Positions 7,627 to 16,833 of a stretch of DNA of 55,350 nucleotides are shown here, in pieces. The number at the start of each line of letters is the position of its first letter. The stretch's first letter is position 1. A model generated the notes under the pieces. It did not search any database and was not told the origin of the DNA. It saw only the letters and a program-made list of their open reading frames with translations. The position numbers and the translations under genes were made by a program. This DNA is from CAZGMJ01 sp964526785. Its GTDB lineage: Bacteria; Planctomycetota; Phycisphaerae; Sedimentisphaerales; Anaerobacaceae. The DNA lies in NCBI GenBank assembly GCA_964526785.1, contig CAZGMJ010000036.1:1-55350 (forward strand). The letters are read 5' to 3'.

Positions 7627-8289
7627 ATGGCAAAGACACTGCTTTTGAAAGCGGAAGTACGGGAGCACATAGGTTCGAAGCACGCCGCACAAGTGCGGGC
7701 CCAGGGGATGATTCCGGCTATTGTGTACGGCCACAAGAAGGCACCCGAAGCGATCGCCGTGAACGCACACGATTTCATTGAGGGTCTGCATCACGGGCAC
7801 CGGTTGATGGACGTGCAGGTCGGCAAGAAGAAGGAGAAGATGCTTGTCAAGGATCTGCAGTACGATCATCTTGGCAGGGACATTATTCACGCCGATCTGG
7901 TGCGTGTGGACGTGACGGAAGTTGTGAGGGTGTCGGTGGCGCTGGAACTGAAGGGCACGCCGAAGGGAGCCGAGGAGGGCGGTATTCTGGACGCTCATGC
8001 GGATTCTCTGGAAGTGGAATGCCGCGTGACCGAGATACCCGACGGCATCGTTATGTCGGTCAAGGAGATGGAGGTTGGCGATGCCCTGTACGCCAGGGAC
8101 GCCGAACTGCCGGAAGGTGTGAAGCTTGCAAGCGACCCTGATATGTTGCTGGCGGCCTGCCACGTCGTGACCGAGGCTCCGACGACGGAAGAGGTGGAAG
8201 CCGAGGAACCGGCTGCGCCCGAGGTGATCGGTGAGGCCGGCGAGGAAGAGGAAGGCGAAGGCGGGCAGGAGTCCGAAGAGCAGGAGTGA
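7627..8289 (+). CDS. rplY: 50S ribosomal protein L25 (Ctc form)
   Basis: A 220-residue L25/Ctc protein that binds 5S rRNA. The N-terminal L25 fold (RAQGMIPAIVYGHKKAPEAI and following) is followed by the larger Ctc-type beta domain. A tail of about 38 residues consists mostly of Glu, Ala and Gly (from about residue 183) and is unusually acidic. The frame overlaps a possible GTG start for pth. Position between prs and pth is a widely conserved arrangement. Confidence 0.93.
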   Translation: MAKTLLLKAEVREHIGSKHAAQVRAQGMIPAIVYGHKKAPEAIAVNAHDFIEGLHHGHRLMDVQVGKKKEKMLVKDLQYDHLGRDIIHADLVRVDVTEVVRVSVALELKGTPKGAEEGGILDAHADSLEVECRVTEIPDGIVMSVKEMEVGDALYARDAELPEGVKLASDPDMLLAACHVVTEAPTTEEVEAEEPAAPEVIGEAGEEEEGEGGQESEEQE

Positions 8290-8321
8290 GCGACGACGAA
8301 GCACAGAAGGATATGAGCCGA

Positions 8322-8894
8322 ATGAGAATGGTTGTCGGGCTTGGTAATCCCGGCAGCGAGTATGCCCGGACCCGGCACAATATGGGTTTTATGGTGATCG
8401 ACGCACTCGGCGGATTGCTGGGTATCGACACGCGAGGGCAAAAATTCGGGGCCCGATTCGGATCGGGCGTTTACAGAGACGACAAGTTAATACTCTTGAA
8501 GCCGTGGCAGTACATGAATCGCAGCGGTCAGGCGGTGGCGACGGCGATGGGTTTCTACAAGCTCTCGCCGGAGGATTTGCTGGTGGTGACCGACGATATG
8601 GCGCTGGAGCCGGGGCGGATTCGCATTCGGCCCCGGGGTTCGGCGGGCGGGCACAACGGCCTGGCGGACATTATTGCCAGGCTGGGCAGCAGCGATTTTG
8701 CGCGTCTGCGTATCGGTATCGGTCCATGCGGCCGGCAGGACGCGGCCGATTATGTGTTGAGCAGGCCGAGCGAAGAGGAGTGGCCCGTGTTGGAGCGGGC
8801 GGTCGAAGCGTCGCGGGAGGCGGTTATGTGCTGGCTGCAAGAGGGCATTGACATAGCAATGAATCGGTACAACCCCGGACGGCCGGAGCAGTAG
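8322..8894 (+). CDS. pth: Peptidyl-tRNA hydrolase
   Basis: Releases peptides from stalled peptidyl-tRNAs. The product starts MRMVVGLGNPGSEYARTRHN, containing the catalytic His region, and later has the QYMNRSGQAV and GSAGGHNGLADI motifs of Pth. Length is about 190 residues, as usual. The start is uncertain: ATG 8322 has AAGGA about 10 bases upstream and fits the family N-terminus; ATG 8313 and a GTG at 8286 overlapping the rplY stop are in frame. Translational coupling to rplY is likely. Confidence 0.93.
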   Translation: MRMVVGLGNPGSEYARTRHNMGFMVIDALGGLLGIDTRGQKFGARFGSGVYRDDKLILLKPWQYMNRSGQAVATAMGFYKLSPEDLLVVTDDMALEPGRIRIRPRGSAGGHNGLADIIARLGSSDFARLRIGIGPCGRQDAADYVLSRPSEEEWPVLERAVEASREAVMCWLQEGIDIAMNRYNPGRPEQ

Positions 8895-8972
8895 CGGTTC
8901 ACGATTTGAATGACGCATTGTTGAAAGAAATGATTCGATATATGACATGCTGTAAAGCTGGAGGTAACTGAT

Positions 8973-9569
8973 TTGGCAACTGCTACAAAGAAGCTATACG
9001 AAGGGATGTTCCTGGTCGATACGGCGGTGGCCGCAGCCGACTGGAAGGACGTGACCGGCAGGATCGAGACGATTCTCAAACGGGTCGGGGCGGAGATCAT
9101 CTCGCTGCGCAAGTGGGACGACCGCAAGCTGGCCTACGATTTTAAGAAGATCAGCCGCGGGACGTACATTTTGACATACTTCCGCTGCGAGGGCGAGGGG
9201 ATCAGTGAAATCGAGAAGGCGGTGCGTCTTTCCGAGCAGATCATGCGGGTGCTGATACTCAATGCCGAGCACATGACACAGGAAGATATTGAAAAGGAGA
9301 CGCCTGCGACGCAGATCGAGCGGGAAAAGGAAGAGCGGGAAGCTGCTGCGAAGGAGCGGGCAGAAGAGAAGGAGGCTGCGGAAGAGGCGCCCGCGAAAGC
9401 TGAGAGTGCGGCTGGAACCGAGGTTGAGAAGCAGGCGGAACCGGAGGCCGAAGCGACAAAGGATGCGGCCGAGTCCGGGGATGAGGCATCGGCGGCTGAG
9501 TCGAAGGACGAGCAGGCAGAGGCGTCGGCTGATGAAACGACCCCGGAGGAGCCCAAGACCGCCGAGTAG
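8973..9569 (+). CDS. rpsF: 30S ribosomal protein S6 with long acidic tail
   Basis: The first ~105 residues are an S6 domain (YEGMFLVDTAVAAADW, then RKLAYDFKKISRGTYILTYF). About 90 further residues are almost entirely Glu, Ala, Lys and Asp and probably unstructured; S6 is normally about 95-135 residues. The start is TTG 8973, 7 bases after a strong GGAGGT. First gene of the conserved rpsF-ssb-rpsR-rplI-dnaB set. The tail may be tuned by glutamate addition in some species, but I have no evidence for that here. Confidence 0.93.
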   Translation: MATATKKLYEGMFLVDTAVAAADWKDVTGRIETILKRVGAEIISLRKWDDRKLAYDFKKISRGTYILTYFRCEGEGISEIEKAVRLSEQIMRVLILNAEHMTQEDIEKETPATQIEREKEEREAAAKERAEEKEAAEEAPAKAESAAGTEVEKQAEPEAEATKDAAESGDEASAAESKDEQAEASADETTPEEPKTAE

Positions 9570-9656
9570 TTTTTGTCGGTGCAAAGCTGAAACGGGTTGT
9601 AAGGCCGGCTCGGCAGGCGAGGGGGCCTTCAACGCCAAGACGGAAAAGAGACGACT

Positions 9657-10076
9657 ATGGCAAGTTTCAACAAGATATTTTTGATGGGCAATTTGACGCG
9701 GGATCCGCAGTTGTCTTATACGCCGAGCCAGACGCCGGTTGTTGATTTCGGCGTTGCGACGAATCGGCGATGGACGGCCCAGGACGGCAACCAGCGGGAA
9801 GAGACGTGTTTCGTGGATTGTCGGGCATTCGGCCGGATGGCAGAGAACATCAACAAGTACCTCAGCAAGGGGCGGCCGGTGTTTCTGGAAGGGCGGCTTA
9901 CGTTTGACAGTTGGACCGCACAGGACGGCAGCAAACGGAGCAAGCATCGTGTGACTGTGGAGAACTTCCAGTTCCTTCCGGGCGGCGGAGGAGGAGGCGG
10001 TTCGGGCTCGCAGGCATCCTCCCGCGGCGGCTACGATGATGGTCCGCCGGCGAGCGACGATGATATACCGTTCTAA
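9657..10076 (+). CDS. ssb: Single-stranded DNA-binding protein
   Basis: A 139-residue SSB. The OB fold begins FNKIFLMGNLTRDPQLSYTP and includes ETCFVDCRAFG and SKGRPVFLEGRL. A Gly-rich linker leads to the acidic tip DDDIPF, the signature through which SSB recruits replication and repair proteins. It lies between rpsF and rpsR as in many bacteria. Confidence 0.96.
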   Translation: MASFNKIFLMGNLTRDPQLSYTPSQTPVVDFGVATNRRWTAQDGNQREETCFVDCRAFGRMAENINKYLSKGRPVFLEGRLTFDSWTAQDGSKRSKHRVTVENFQFLPGGGGGGGSGSQASSRGGYDDGPPASDDDIPF

Positions 10077-10150
10077 CGATCGTGATATGACAGGATCAGT
10101 GCAGACTACAGGCAAAGAAAAGATCGATATTTCAACGAATAGGAAAAGAT

Positions 10151-10420
10151 ATGGCAGACAGACGCAGTAGAAGATCGGGTGGCGGGCGTTCGAGGAAGCC
10201 GGCTTTCGCCGGGGCCCGCGATCAAACGCAGTGCCGTTTTTGCAGGCGGGGCGTGAAGTACATCGATTACAAGGACGTCGATACACTTGGCAAGCTTCTG
10301 ACCAATCGGGGCAAGATATATTCGCGCAAGCGCAGCGGCAATTGTGCGGCCTGCCAGCGGAAAGCGAAGAAGGCGATCAAGCGTGCAAGATACATGGCGC
10401 TGCTGCCGTACACCGCCTGA
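10151..10420 (+). CDS. rpsR: 30S ribosomal protein S18, zinc-binding (C+) form
   Basis: An 89-residue S18, recognised by YIDYKDVDTLGKLLTNRGKI and the basic C-terminus. Two cysteine pairs, CRFC and CAAC, form a likely zinc site, so this is the C+ version. It pairs with S6 on the 30S platform and is encoded two genes downstream of it. The ATG follows AGGAAAAG. Confidence 0.96.
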   Translation: MADRRSRRSGGGRSRKPAFAGARDQTQCRFCRRGVKYIDYKDVDTLGKLLTNRGKIYSRKRSGNCAACQRKAKKAIKRARYMALLPYTA

Positions 10421-10494
10421 CGTGCCCCGATTTTCGGGCATGATTGTGTGGTGTCGGTCGAGCGTTTGAAACGGCGACAGATGAGGTGTTAGAT

Positions 10495-11055
10495 ATGAAG
10501 GTTTTGCTTTGTGAAGATATACGGTCGTTGGGCTGGCTCGGCGACGTGGTGGACGTGAAAGAGGGGTATGCGCGTAACTATTTGCTGCCGCAGGGTTTGG
10601 CGAAAGTCGCCACGGAGAACAACATCCGGGCGATAGCGGATGAGAAGGCCCGACGGGCGGAACAGCGTTTGCGGGAGCAGAAGCGTCTGGAGCGTGCGTC
10701 CGAGGCGGTGGAAGGTGCTGAGGCGGTCCTGGCGGCCAAGGCCAACGAGCAGGGGCATCTGTTCGGTTCGGTGACGGCCCGTCAGATTGCCGAGAATCTT
10801 CGGGCACAGGGCTTCGAAGTTGCGGATGAGGTGGTGCAATTACCGGATCACATCAAGGATCTGGGCACGCATACCGTGACGTTGCGGTTCGGTCCGGACT
10901 TGAAGGCGCGGATCAGCGTTGTGGTGGTTCCGGAGCGCGAGGACGGGCTTGTGATCAAGCCGGAAGAACCGGTTGCGGAAGAGGCCGAGGGTGAGGCCGG
11001 AGCAGAGGCTGATACTGCGGCGGAAGCTGACGAGACCGAGGCGACTGCATCCTAA
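10495..11055 (+). CDS. rplI: 50S ribosomal protein L9
   Basis: A 186-residue L9. The N-terminal motif MKVLLCEDIRSLGWLGDVV, then GYARNYLLPQGLA, is the rRNA-binding domain; the C-terminal domain begins around HLFGSVTARQIAE. About 30 extra residues at the end are Glu/Ala-rich. ATG 10495 is chosen by homology; the frame is open upstream but has no family similarity there. Confidence 0.95.
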   Translation: MKVLLCEDIRSLGWLGDVVDVKEGYARNYLLPQGLAKVATENNIRAIADEKARRAEQRLREQKRLERASEAVEGAEAVLAAKANEQGHLFGSVTARQIAENLRAQGFEVADEVVQLPDHIKDLGTHTVTLRFGPDLKARISVVVVPEREDGLVIKPEEPVAEEAEGEAGAEADTAAEADETEATAS

Positions 11056-11334
11056 CGGATTGCGAGTGCCGGCGTACGTGGACTGACCTGCGGGAAACGT
11101 GGCTATGTTGCCGCGGCACTTGCGCGTATTGGAGTGCGTGCGGACTGGCTGGTGTGGTCCGGAGCGGAGCTTGTGCATATATCGGCTGACGGGTCAATCA
11201 GGCGGTATAATTGTCCTTGCAATGTGTCTGCGGGCGATCTTACAGGACAGAGGGCCGGCGGGGAGAATATGTCAACAAGTGTTTGACGGGCAGATTTGGC
11301 AGCGTTACAATGCGGCGCTACTATTCTGCGCGAA

Positions 11335-12771
11335 ATGAGGCCGGACGTGGGCAAAGAACAAGGGAATACGTATAAGGGCCAAGACGGTTTCGGCGGCAAG
11401 CGGACCGAGGCGGGGGGGCTGACGGTGCGCAGCATGCCGGAATCGCTGGCGGCCGAAGCGGCTGTGCTGGGGTGTATGGTTATTGACCCACCGTGCATCG
11501 GACGGGTTATCGAGCTTCTGGACTGCGACGCCTTCTATCGGCCCGAGCATCAGAACATCTACGAGGCATTGGTTCGGCTATACGACAAGAACAGGGGCGA
11601 GGGTGTGGACGGCCTGCTGTTGCGGGAGGAACTGGAGCGGTGCGGCCAGCTGGAAGTTGTCGGCGGCGTGGAGTATCTGCAGCGGATTATCGACAGCGTG
11701 CCGTCTTCTGCGAGTTATGAGTATTACGTCGAGATCGTGCGCGACAAGATGCTTATGCGTACGGTGATTCAGGCGGCCAGCGAGATCATGGATCTTGCTT
11801 ATGAGGAGACGGGCGATCCCAACGAGAAGCTCGATTTGGCCGAACGCAAGATATTTGCGGTCACGGACCGCAAGATCAGCAACAACGCTGAGGGTTTGCA
11901 GGACCTGGTCACCCAGGCGTACGAGTTGATCGAGAAGCGCCAGGGCGCTCACGTTACGGGGCTCGCGACGGGGTATCACGAACTGGACGATATGACGTGC
12001 GGGCTTCAGAACGGCGAGATGATTATTGTGGCCGGTCGTCCGAGCATGGGCAAGACGAGTCTTGTTCTGAATATGGCCGAGCATATTGCGATGGAGCAGA
12101 AGGCTGCTGTAGCGATATTTTCGCTGGAAATGGGCAAACAGCAGTTGGCGGAGCGATTTCTGTGCAGTGTCAGCGGGGTCGATGCGCAACTGGTTCGCAA
12201 GGGGGTTCTGAGCACCGAGCATTATCGCCAACTTGTTGATGCCTGCGGAATATTGGCGAATGTGCCGATATACATAGATGACAGTGCTGCCCTGAGCCCG
12301 CTTGAGATGCGAGCGAAGGCCAGACGACTGAAGAGCGCATACGACATTCGCTGTGTTATGGTTGACTATCTGCAACTGATGCATCTTGGTGCGGGCCGGG
12401 TTGAGTCCCGGCAGCAGGAAATAACGGCGATTTCGCGTTATCTCAAGGGGCTTGCTCGGGAGCTGGCGGTACCTGTAGTGGTTTTGAGCCAGTTGAATCG
12501 AGCGGCGGAAGGTCGCGAAGGGCACCGGCCGCGAATGAGTGATTTGCGTGAAAGCGGCAGTATCGAGCAGGATGCTGATGTGGTGATGCTGCTACACCGG
12601 GAGGATTACTATCACCGCGGCGAATCGGACTACGAGCAGAACAACACGGCCGAGTTGATTATTGCCAAGCAGCGGAACGGACCGACCGGCATCGTGCCGC
12701 TGATATTCAGAGAGAAGCTCACTCGTTTCGAGAACGCCTCCCACATCGAGCAGGAAGTTGCGCCTTTTTAG
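11335..12771 (+). CDS. dnaB: Replicative DNA helicase DnaB
   Basis: Hexameric helicase at the replication fork. The N-terminal domain begins at about residue 35 (MPESLAAEAAVLGCMVIDPP). The RecA-like C-terminal domain carries Walker A in GRPSMGKTSL and the DYLQLMHLG motif, then VVLSQLNRA and a DLRESGSIEQDADVV segment, all typical. Length from ATG 11335 is 478 residues. No clear Shine-Dalgarno is visible, and ATG 11434 or TTG 11296 are alternatives. The 280-bp gap before it contains a TATAAT (11206-11211) without a good -35. Confidence 0.95.
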   Translation: MRPDVGKEQGNTYKGQDGFGGKRTEAGGLTVRSMPESLAAEAAVLGCMVIDPPCIGRVIELLDCDAFYRPEHQNIYEALVRLYDKNRGEGVDGLLLREELERCGQLEVVGGVEYLQRIIDSVPSSASYEYYVEIVRDKMLMRTVIQAASEIMDLAYEETGDPNEKLDLAERKIFAVTDRKISNNAEGLQDLVTQAYELIEKRQGAHVTGLATGYHELDDMTCGLQNGEMIIVAGRPSMGKTSLVLNMAEHIAMEQKAAVAIFSLEMGKQQLAERFLCSVSGVDAQLVRKGVLSTEHYRQLVDACGILANVPIYIDDSAALSPLEMRAKARRLKSAYDIRCVMVDYLQLMHLGAGRVESRQQEITAISRYLKGLARELAVPVVVLSQLNRAAEGREGHRPRMSDLRESGSIEQDADVVMLLHREDYYHRGESDYEQNNTAELIIAKQRNGPTGIVPLIFREKLTRFENASHIEQEVAPF

Positions 12772-12782
12772 GAACGCGAGCA

Positions 12783-14948
12783 TTGAAGAGCAACGAATCG
12801 TACGACATCGCATCCGGGGGACCGAGGCTTAGCCGTTTCTTATTGATAGCGGCGGCGGTTCTGGGGCTGATATCGCCATTGTTCGGGCAGGGCGGTGCGG
12901 AAACGGGCACCGAGGGGATGACGAACGTTCGCGAGATCGTGTTCGTGGGCAACTACACGTTCAGCGACAAGGAACTTGCCAAGAAGATCGGTTTTTCGGT
13001 CGGCGACTATCTCGATCCAATCCTGGCTGAGACGGGCCGGCGGACGATCATGGACTACTATCAGAAGAAGGGCTTTCCGTACGCCAAAGTTACGCTCAAC
13101 AGCGTGGCTCTTTCCGAGGGGAAGGTTATTTACATTATCGAACAGGGGCCGCGGGTCCGCATTCGCTCGATAACGTTCAAAGGCAACGAAAAGATCAAGA
13201 CGGGCGATCTGAGAGCCGCTATTGACACCAAGACACGCAGTTGGCTGGTCCGGCCGGTCTATTACAACAAGGAGAAGATAGACAGGGACGTCGAGAAACT
13301 TCGCAAGATTTACTATCGCGAGGGATTTCTGGACCATCGCATCAAGGTGCTGGGCGAGAGCCACATTACATTCGTCATCGAAGAAGGGCCGCAGTATCGC
13401 GTCGGGCAGATCAAGGTGGAGGGCAACGAGGAGTTCGATGATGCGACGCTTCTGGAAGGTCTGGAACTGGAGACGGGGGACGTATATCATCGGCAGAAGG
13501 CCGAGTCTCAAGTCAAGCGGGTCTTGAAGCGGTATCGGGAGAGCGGTTTTATCGACGCCCGTGTAGAGCAGCATCCGGAATACACCGGGGGGGTGCGGAA
13601 CGACGTGGTGAATCTGATCTTCGAGGTCAGCGAGGGCTTGCAGTTTCGTATCGGGCGGGTGGACATAACGGGCAATATCAACACGCAGGACCGAGTCATT
13701 CGCCGTATTCTGGACGAATACGATTTCACGCCCGGCAAACTGTACGATGCGGATATGGCGCCGCCCGAGGGCGATGGAACGCTGGAGCAGTATGTTCGGC
13801 GCATGACGCTTGCCGACCAGGTGCTGATCCGGCCGGCGGCTTCGGACGAACCGGTCGGCGACCGCAAGGACGTCAGCGTGGACGTGCAGGAGGGTCTGAC
13901 GGGCATGTGGAACCCGGGCATCGGGTTTGGGAGCGACAGCGGCTTCATCGGGCGACTGGTTTATCAGCAGCGTAACTTCGACATTACGGATACGCCTGAA
14001 ACGCTGGGCGATTTCTTTTCGATGAATTCTTTTCGCGGGGCGGGTCAGACGCTGCGAGTGGCGCTGGAACCTGGTACGCGGGTGAGCCAGTATTCGGTTG
14101 CGTTTACGGAGCCGTATTTCAACGACAAACCCACGTCGCTGGACGTTGTCGGGACGAGCTACGAGCGATGGCGGCGCAGTCACGATGAGAATCGGCTGCG
14201 CGGTCTGCTGGGATTCGAGCAACGGCTGGAGGACGACTGGCGGAGGAGTATTGCGTTTCGGGCTGAGAACGTTGATATCGACAGCATCGATCTCGACGCT
14301 CCGCAGGAGATATACGACGTCGAAGGCAGCAATTACATGTACGGCGTGAAGGTTGGTACGGGTCGGAACGTTACCGACAACCGGTATCTGCCCACGACGG
14401 GATACACATTCGACACCAGCTACGAGCAGGTTACGGGCGACAAGACCTTCGGCATTTTGACCGGGGGATACGTGCGGTACACGACGCTGCACGAGGATTT
14501 GCTCGAGCGCAAGACCGTGCTGGCGACGAAGATACGAGCCGGGACCACTGTCGGCGACGCGCCGCCTTTTGAGAAGTTCTATGCGGGCGGCACCGGCATC
14601 CACGGTATTCGCGGTTTTGAGTACTACGGCGTCAGTCCGCGGGGTTTGCAGACCAACGTGGCGCGCCCTGAGCGTAAAGACCCGATCGGCAGCGACTGGA
14701 TCTTTCTGGCCAGCGGCGAGGTTACAGTGCCGTTGGTGGGAGAGAGTCTTTCGGGCCTGTTCTTCATTGACAGTGGTACGGTTGAGACGGGTGGTTATCG
14801 TGCATCGGTCGGAACGGGTCTTCAGATCATGATTCCTCAGTGGTTCGGCCCGGTGCCGATGCGGTTCGAGGTAGCTTTCCCGTTCCTGAAAGACGGCGAG
14901 GACGAAACACAGGCGTTCAGCTTTTCGATGGGCGGCCATTTGTTCTGA
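12783..14948 (+). CDS. bamA: Outer-membrane assembly factor BamA
   Basis: A 721-residue Omp85 protein that inserts beta-barrels into the outer membrane. A hydrophobic signal segment (about residues 19-36) leads to at least four recognisable POTRA-type repeats (each with an IxxIxxxGN-like strand), then a beta-barrel. The conserved barrel loop motif appears as IRGFEYYG. The chain ends FSFSMGGHLF, an aromatic-terminated beta-signal. The start is TTG 12783, shortly after dnaB; an AGGAA lies upstream. It leads a run of outer-membrane and lipid A genes. Confidence 0.93.
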   Translation: MKSNESYDIASGGPRLSRFLLIAAAVLGLISPLFGQGGAETGTEGMTNVREIVFVGNYTFSDKELAKKIGFSVGDYLDPILAETGRRTIMDYYQKKGFPYAKVTLNSVALSEGKVIYIIEQGPRVRIRSITFKGNEKIKTGDLRAAIDTKTRSWLVRPVYYNKEKIDRDVEKLRKIYYREGFLDHRIKVLGESHITFVIEEGPQYRVGQIKVEGNEEFDDATLLEGLELETGDVYHRQKAESQVKRVLKRYRESGFIDARVEQHPEYTGGVRNDVVNLIFEVSEGLQFRIGRVDITGNINTQDRVIRRILDEYDFTPGKLYDADMAPPEGDGTLEQYVRRMTLADQVLIRPAASDEPVGDRKDVSVDVQEGLTGMWNPGIGFGSDSGFIGRLVYQQRNFDITDTPETLGDFFSMNSFRGAGQTLRVALEPGTRVSQYSVAFTEPYFNDKPTSLDVVGTSYERWRRSHDENRLRGLLGFEQRLEDDWRRSIAFRAENVDIDSIDLDAPQEIYDVEGSNYMYGVKVGTGRNVTDNRYLPTTGYTFDTSYEQVTGDKTFGILTGGYVRYTTLHEDLLERKTVLATKIRAGTTVGDAPPFEKFYAGGTGIHGIRGFEYYGVSPRGLQTNVARPERKDPIGSDWIFLASGEVTVPLVGESLSGLFFIDSGTVETGGYRASVGTGLQIMIPQWFGPVPMRFEVAFPFLKDGEDETQAFSFSMGGHLF

Positions 14949-15100
14949 TCGGGCATCAGGCGCATTTCCACGCCGGGGGCGGTGGGTCTGGCTTCATTCG
15001 GGGATGTATATGTGGTACAATTCGTGGGAATGGGCACTCGTCCCGGCGGACGAATGCCAGTTGAAGCAGGTGCAGGAATTATGACCGGAAAGGGTAGACT

Positions 15101-15703
15101 ATGAAGAACAAGACCACGGCTTTGTGTATTCTGGTGGCGGGATTCTCCTTGATCGCGGGTTATCAGTACGTTACGGCGCAGCCTAATGCGATGACGTTTT
15201 CACGTATTGGGGTTGTCTCGGTCCGCAAGGTGTTTCGGGACTGCCAGTTGAACGCGAAGTATCGGGCCAAATCGATCGCCGAGCAGAGCAGGGCCAAGTC
15301 GGCGGAAGAAAGACTGGCCGAAGAGATTCAGGCCGAGGAGCAGGGGCTCAAGGCACTGAAGATCGGGAGCGAGGATTATCTTACGCAGGCGGACCAGCTT
15401 TTCCAGAAGAAGGCCAGGCTGGAGGCGATGCGCCAGTTCAATCAGCAGAAGCAGGCTCTTCAGGATCAGCGGTGGACCGAGCGTCTTTACGAGGAGGTTC
15501 TGGGGATCGTGAAGGAAATGTCCGAAGAAAAAGGGCTAAATCTCGTGCTTGACGTTGACGAGCCGGAGTTTCCCGTTCAGAATCCGGATGAACTGATGAT
15601 GTCGCTGCAGACCCACAAGGTTCTGTACGACGGCGGATGCATGGATTTGACGGCCGAGGTGATGGCAGAACTCGACAAGAGGGCGTCGAAGTTCGGTCTT
15701 TAG
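15101..15703 (+). CDS. OmpH/Skp-family periplasmic chaperone
   Basis: A 200-residue protein with an N-terminal signal peptide (cleavage likely near Ala26-Gln27), a short beta segment FSRIGVVSVRKVF and a long Lys/Glu-rich coiled coil (about residues 55-140), the Skp pattern. Skp holds unfolded outer-membrane proteins for BamA, encoded just upstream. GGAAAGGG lies 8 bases before the ATG. Gene order bamA-skp-lpxD-lpxA is widely conserved. Confidence 0.88.
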   Translation: MKNKTTALCILVAGFSLIAGYQYVTAQPNAMTFSRIGVVSVRKVFRDCQLNAKYRAKSIAEQSRAKSAEERLAEEIQAEEQGLKALKIGSEDYLTQADQLFQKKARLEAMRQFNQQKQALQDQRWTERLYEEVLGIVKEMSEEKGLNLVLDVDEPEFPVQNPDELMMSLQTHKVLYDGGCMDLTAEVMAELDKRASKFGL

Positions 15704-15783
15704 CGTAACGGTTTGCGCATTGGCGGCAGCGGTGTGTGGAAGCGCACCGAGACGTGCCCGGCCGTATCTGTTGCGGTGCCAGC

Positions 15784-16833
15784 ATGGACTATACGATTCG
15801 ACAATTAGCTCAGCGCATCGGTGCGGAGATCGCACAGCCCGGGACACAGGGGGATGTGCATATTGAAGCGGTCGCACCAATCGCTACGGCCGGTCAGGCG
15901 GATGTGACTTTTGCGATGGACGAAAAACATCGCAGTGTTGCGGCCGGTACGGGGGCGGCGGCTATTATCGTTTCGTCGCCTATCGAAGGGCTTGAAAAAC
16001 CCCAGTTGATCGTCGGGGACGTCAATGCCGCTTTGATTGAGGCGCTGAAGGCCCTTGCTCCGGAGTTGAAGCCGGCTTGTGGCGGCGTTGATGCGAGTGC
16101 AAAGATCGGGCGGAATGTCCAGATCGATGCCAGCGCGTCGGTCGGGGCGTACGTGGTGGTGGAGGACGGTGCGGAGATCGGGGCGGGGACGGTGATCGGC
16201 AGCGGCTGCAAAATCGGAGAGAATTCGGTCGTCGGCGAGGATTGCAGGCTGGACAGCAACGTTGTGGTGTATCATAACTGTCGGATCGGGAGCCACGTTA
16301 TCATCCAGGCGAACACGACGATCGGCTCGACGGGTTTCGGGTATTCCACGGTTGACGGAACGCCGCACCTCATTCCGCACAACGGCGGGGTGATTATCGA
16401 GGATTACGTGGAAATCGGCGCCAATTGCTGCGTGGACAGGGCCAAGTTCGGCAGTACGATTGTCGGCGCGGGCACGAAAGTAGACAACCTGGTGCAAATC
16501 GCTCACAACGTGGTGATAGGCAAGTGTTGTCTGATTGCGGCGCTGGTCGGGGTATCGGGCAGTTGCCGGCTGGGCGACGGGGTCGTGCTTGCGGGTCAGG
16601 TCGGGCTGGCGGACAATATCGAAATCGGCGACGGCGTGCAGGTTGGGGCTCAATCGGGGGTTCTGGACAGCGTGCCGGCGGGCAAGCAACTGGCCTGGAC
16701 GCCGGCCATTGACAAGAGAGAGGCGCTGCGTGTGGTGGGCCTTGCTTTGCGTTTGCCCAAGATGGCCAGTCAAGTGAAACAACTGAGCAAGAGAGTCGAG
16801 CATCTTGAAGCTTCAGAAGACGATAAGAAATGA
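15784..16833 (+). CDS. lpxD: UDP-3-O-acylglucosamine N-acyltransferase LpxD
   Basis: Adds the N-linked acyl chain in lipid A synthesis. The N-terminal uridine-binding domain begins YTIRQLAQRIGAEI. A long hexapeptide left-handed helix follows, with TTIGSTGFGY and the catalytic His in QIAHNVVIG. The C-terminal helix is short. Length is 349 residues from ATG 15784; the frame stays open upstream but without family similarity. Its last 29 bp overlap the lpxC-fabZ start. Confidence 0.95.
   Translation: MDYTIRQLAQRIGAEIAQPGTQGDVHIEAVAPIATAGQADVTFAMDEKHRSVAAGTGAAAIIVSSPIEGLEKPQLIVGDVNAALIEALKALAPELKPACGGVDASAKIGRNVQIDASASVGAYVVVEDGAEIGAGTVIGSGCKIGENSVVGEDCRLDSNVVVYHNCRIGSHVIIQANTTIGSTGFGYSTVDGTPHLIPHNGGVIIEDYVEIGANCCVDRAKFGSTIVGAGTKVDNLVQIAHNVVIGKCCLIAALVGVSGSCRLGDGVVLAGQVGLADNIEIGDGVQVGAQSGVLDSVPAGKQLAWTPAIDKREALRVVGLALRLPKMASQVKQLSKRVEHLEASEDDKK

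Noticed and set aside
11201..11216. TATAAT upstream of dnaB as a promoter
   Set aside because: The -10 box is perfect, but no acceptable -35 lies 15-19 bp upstream. Noted in the dnaB entry but not called as a feature.
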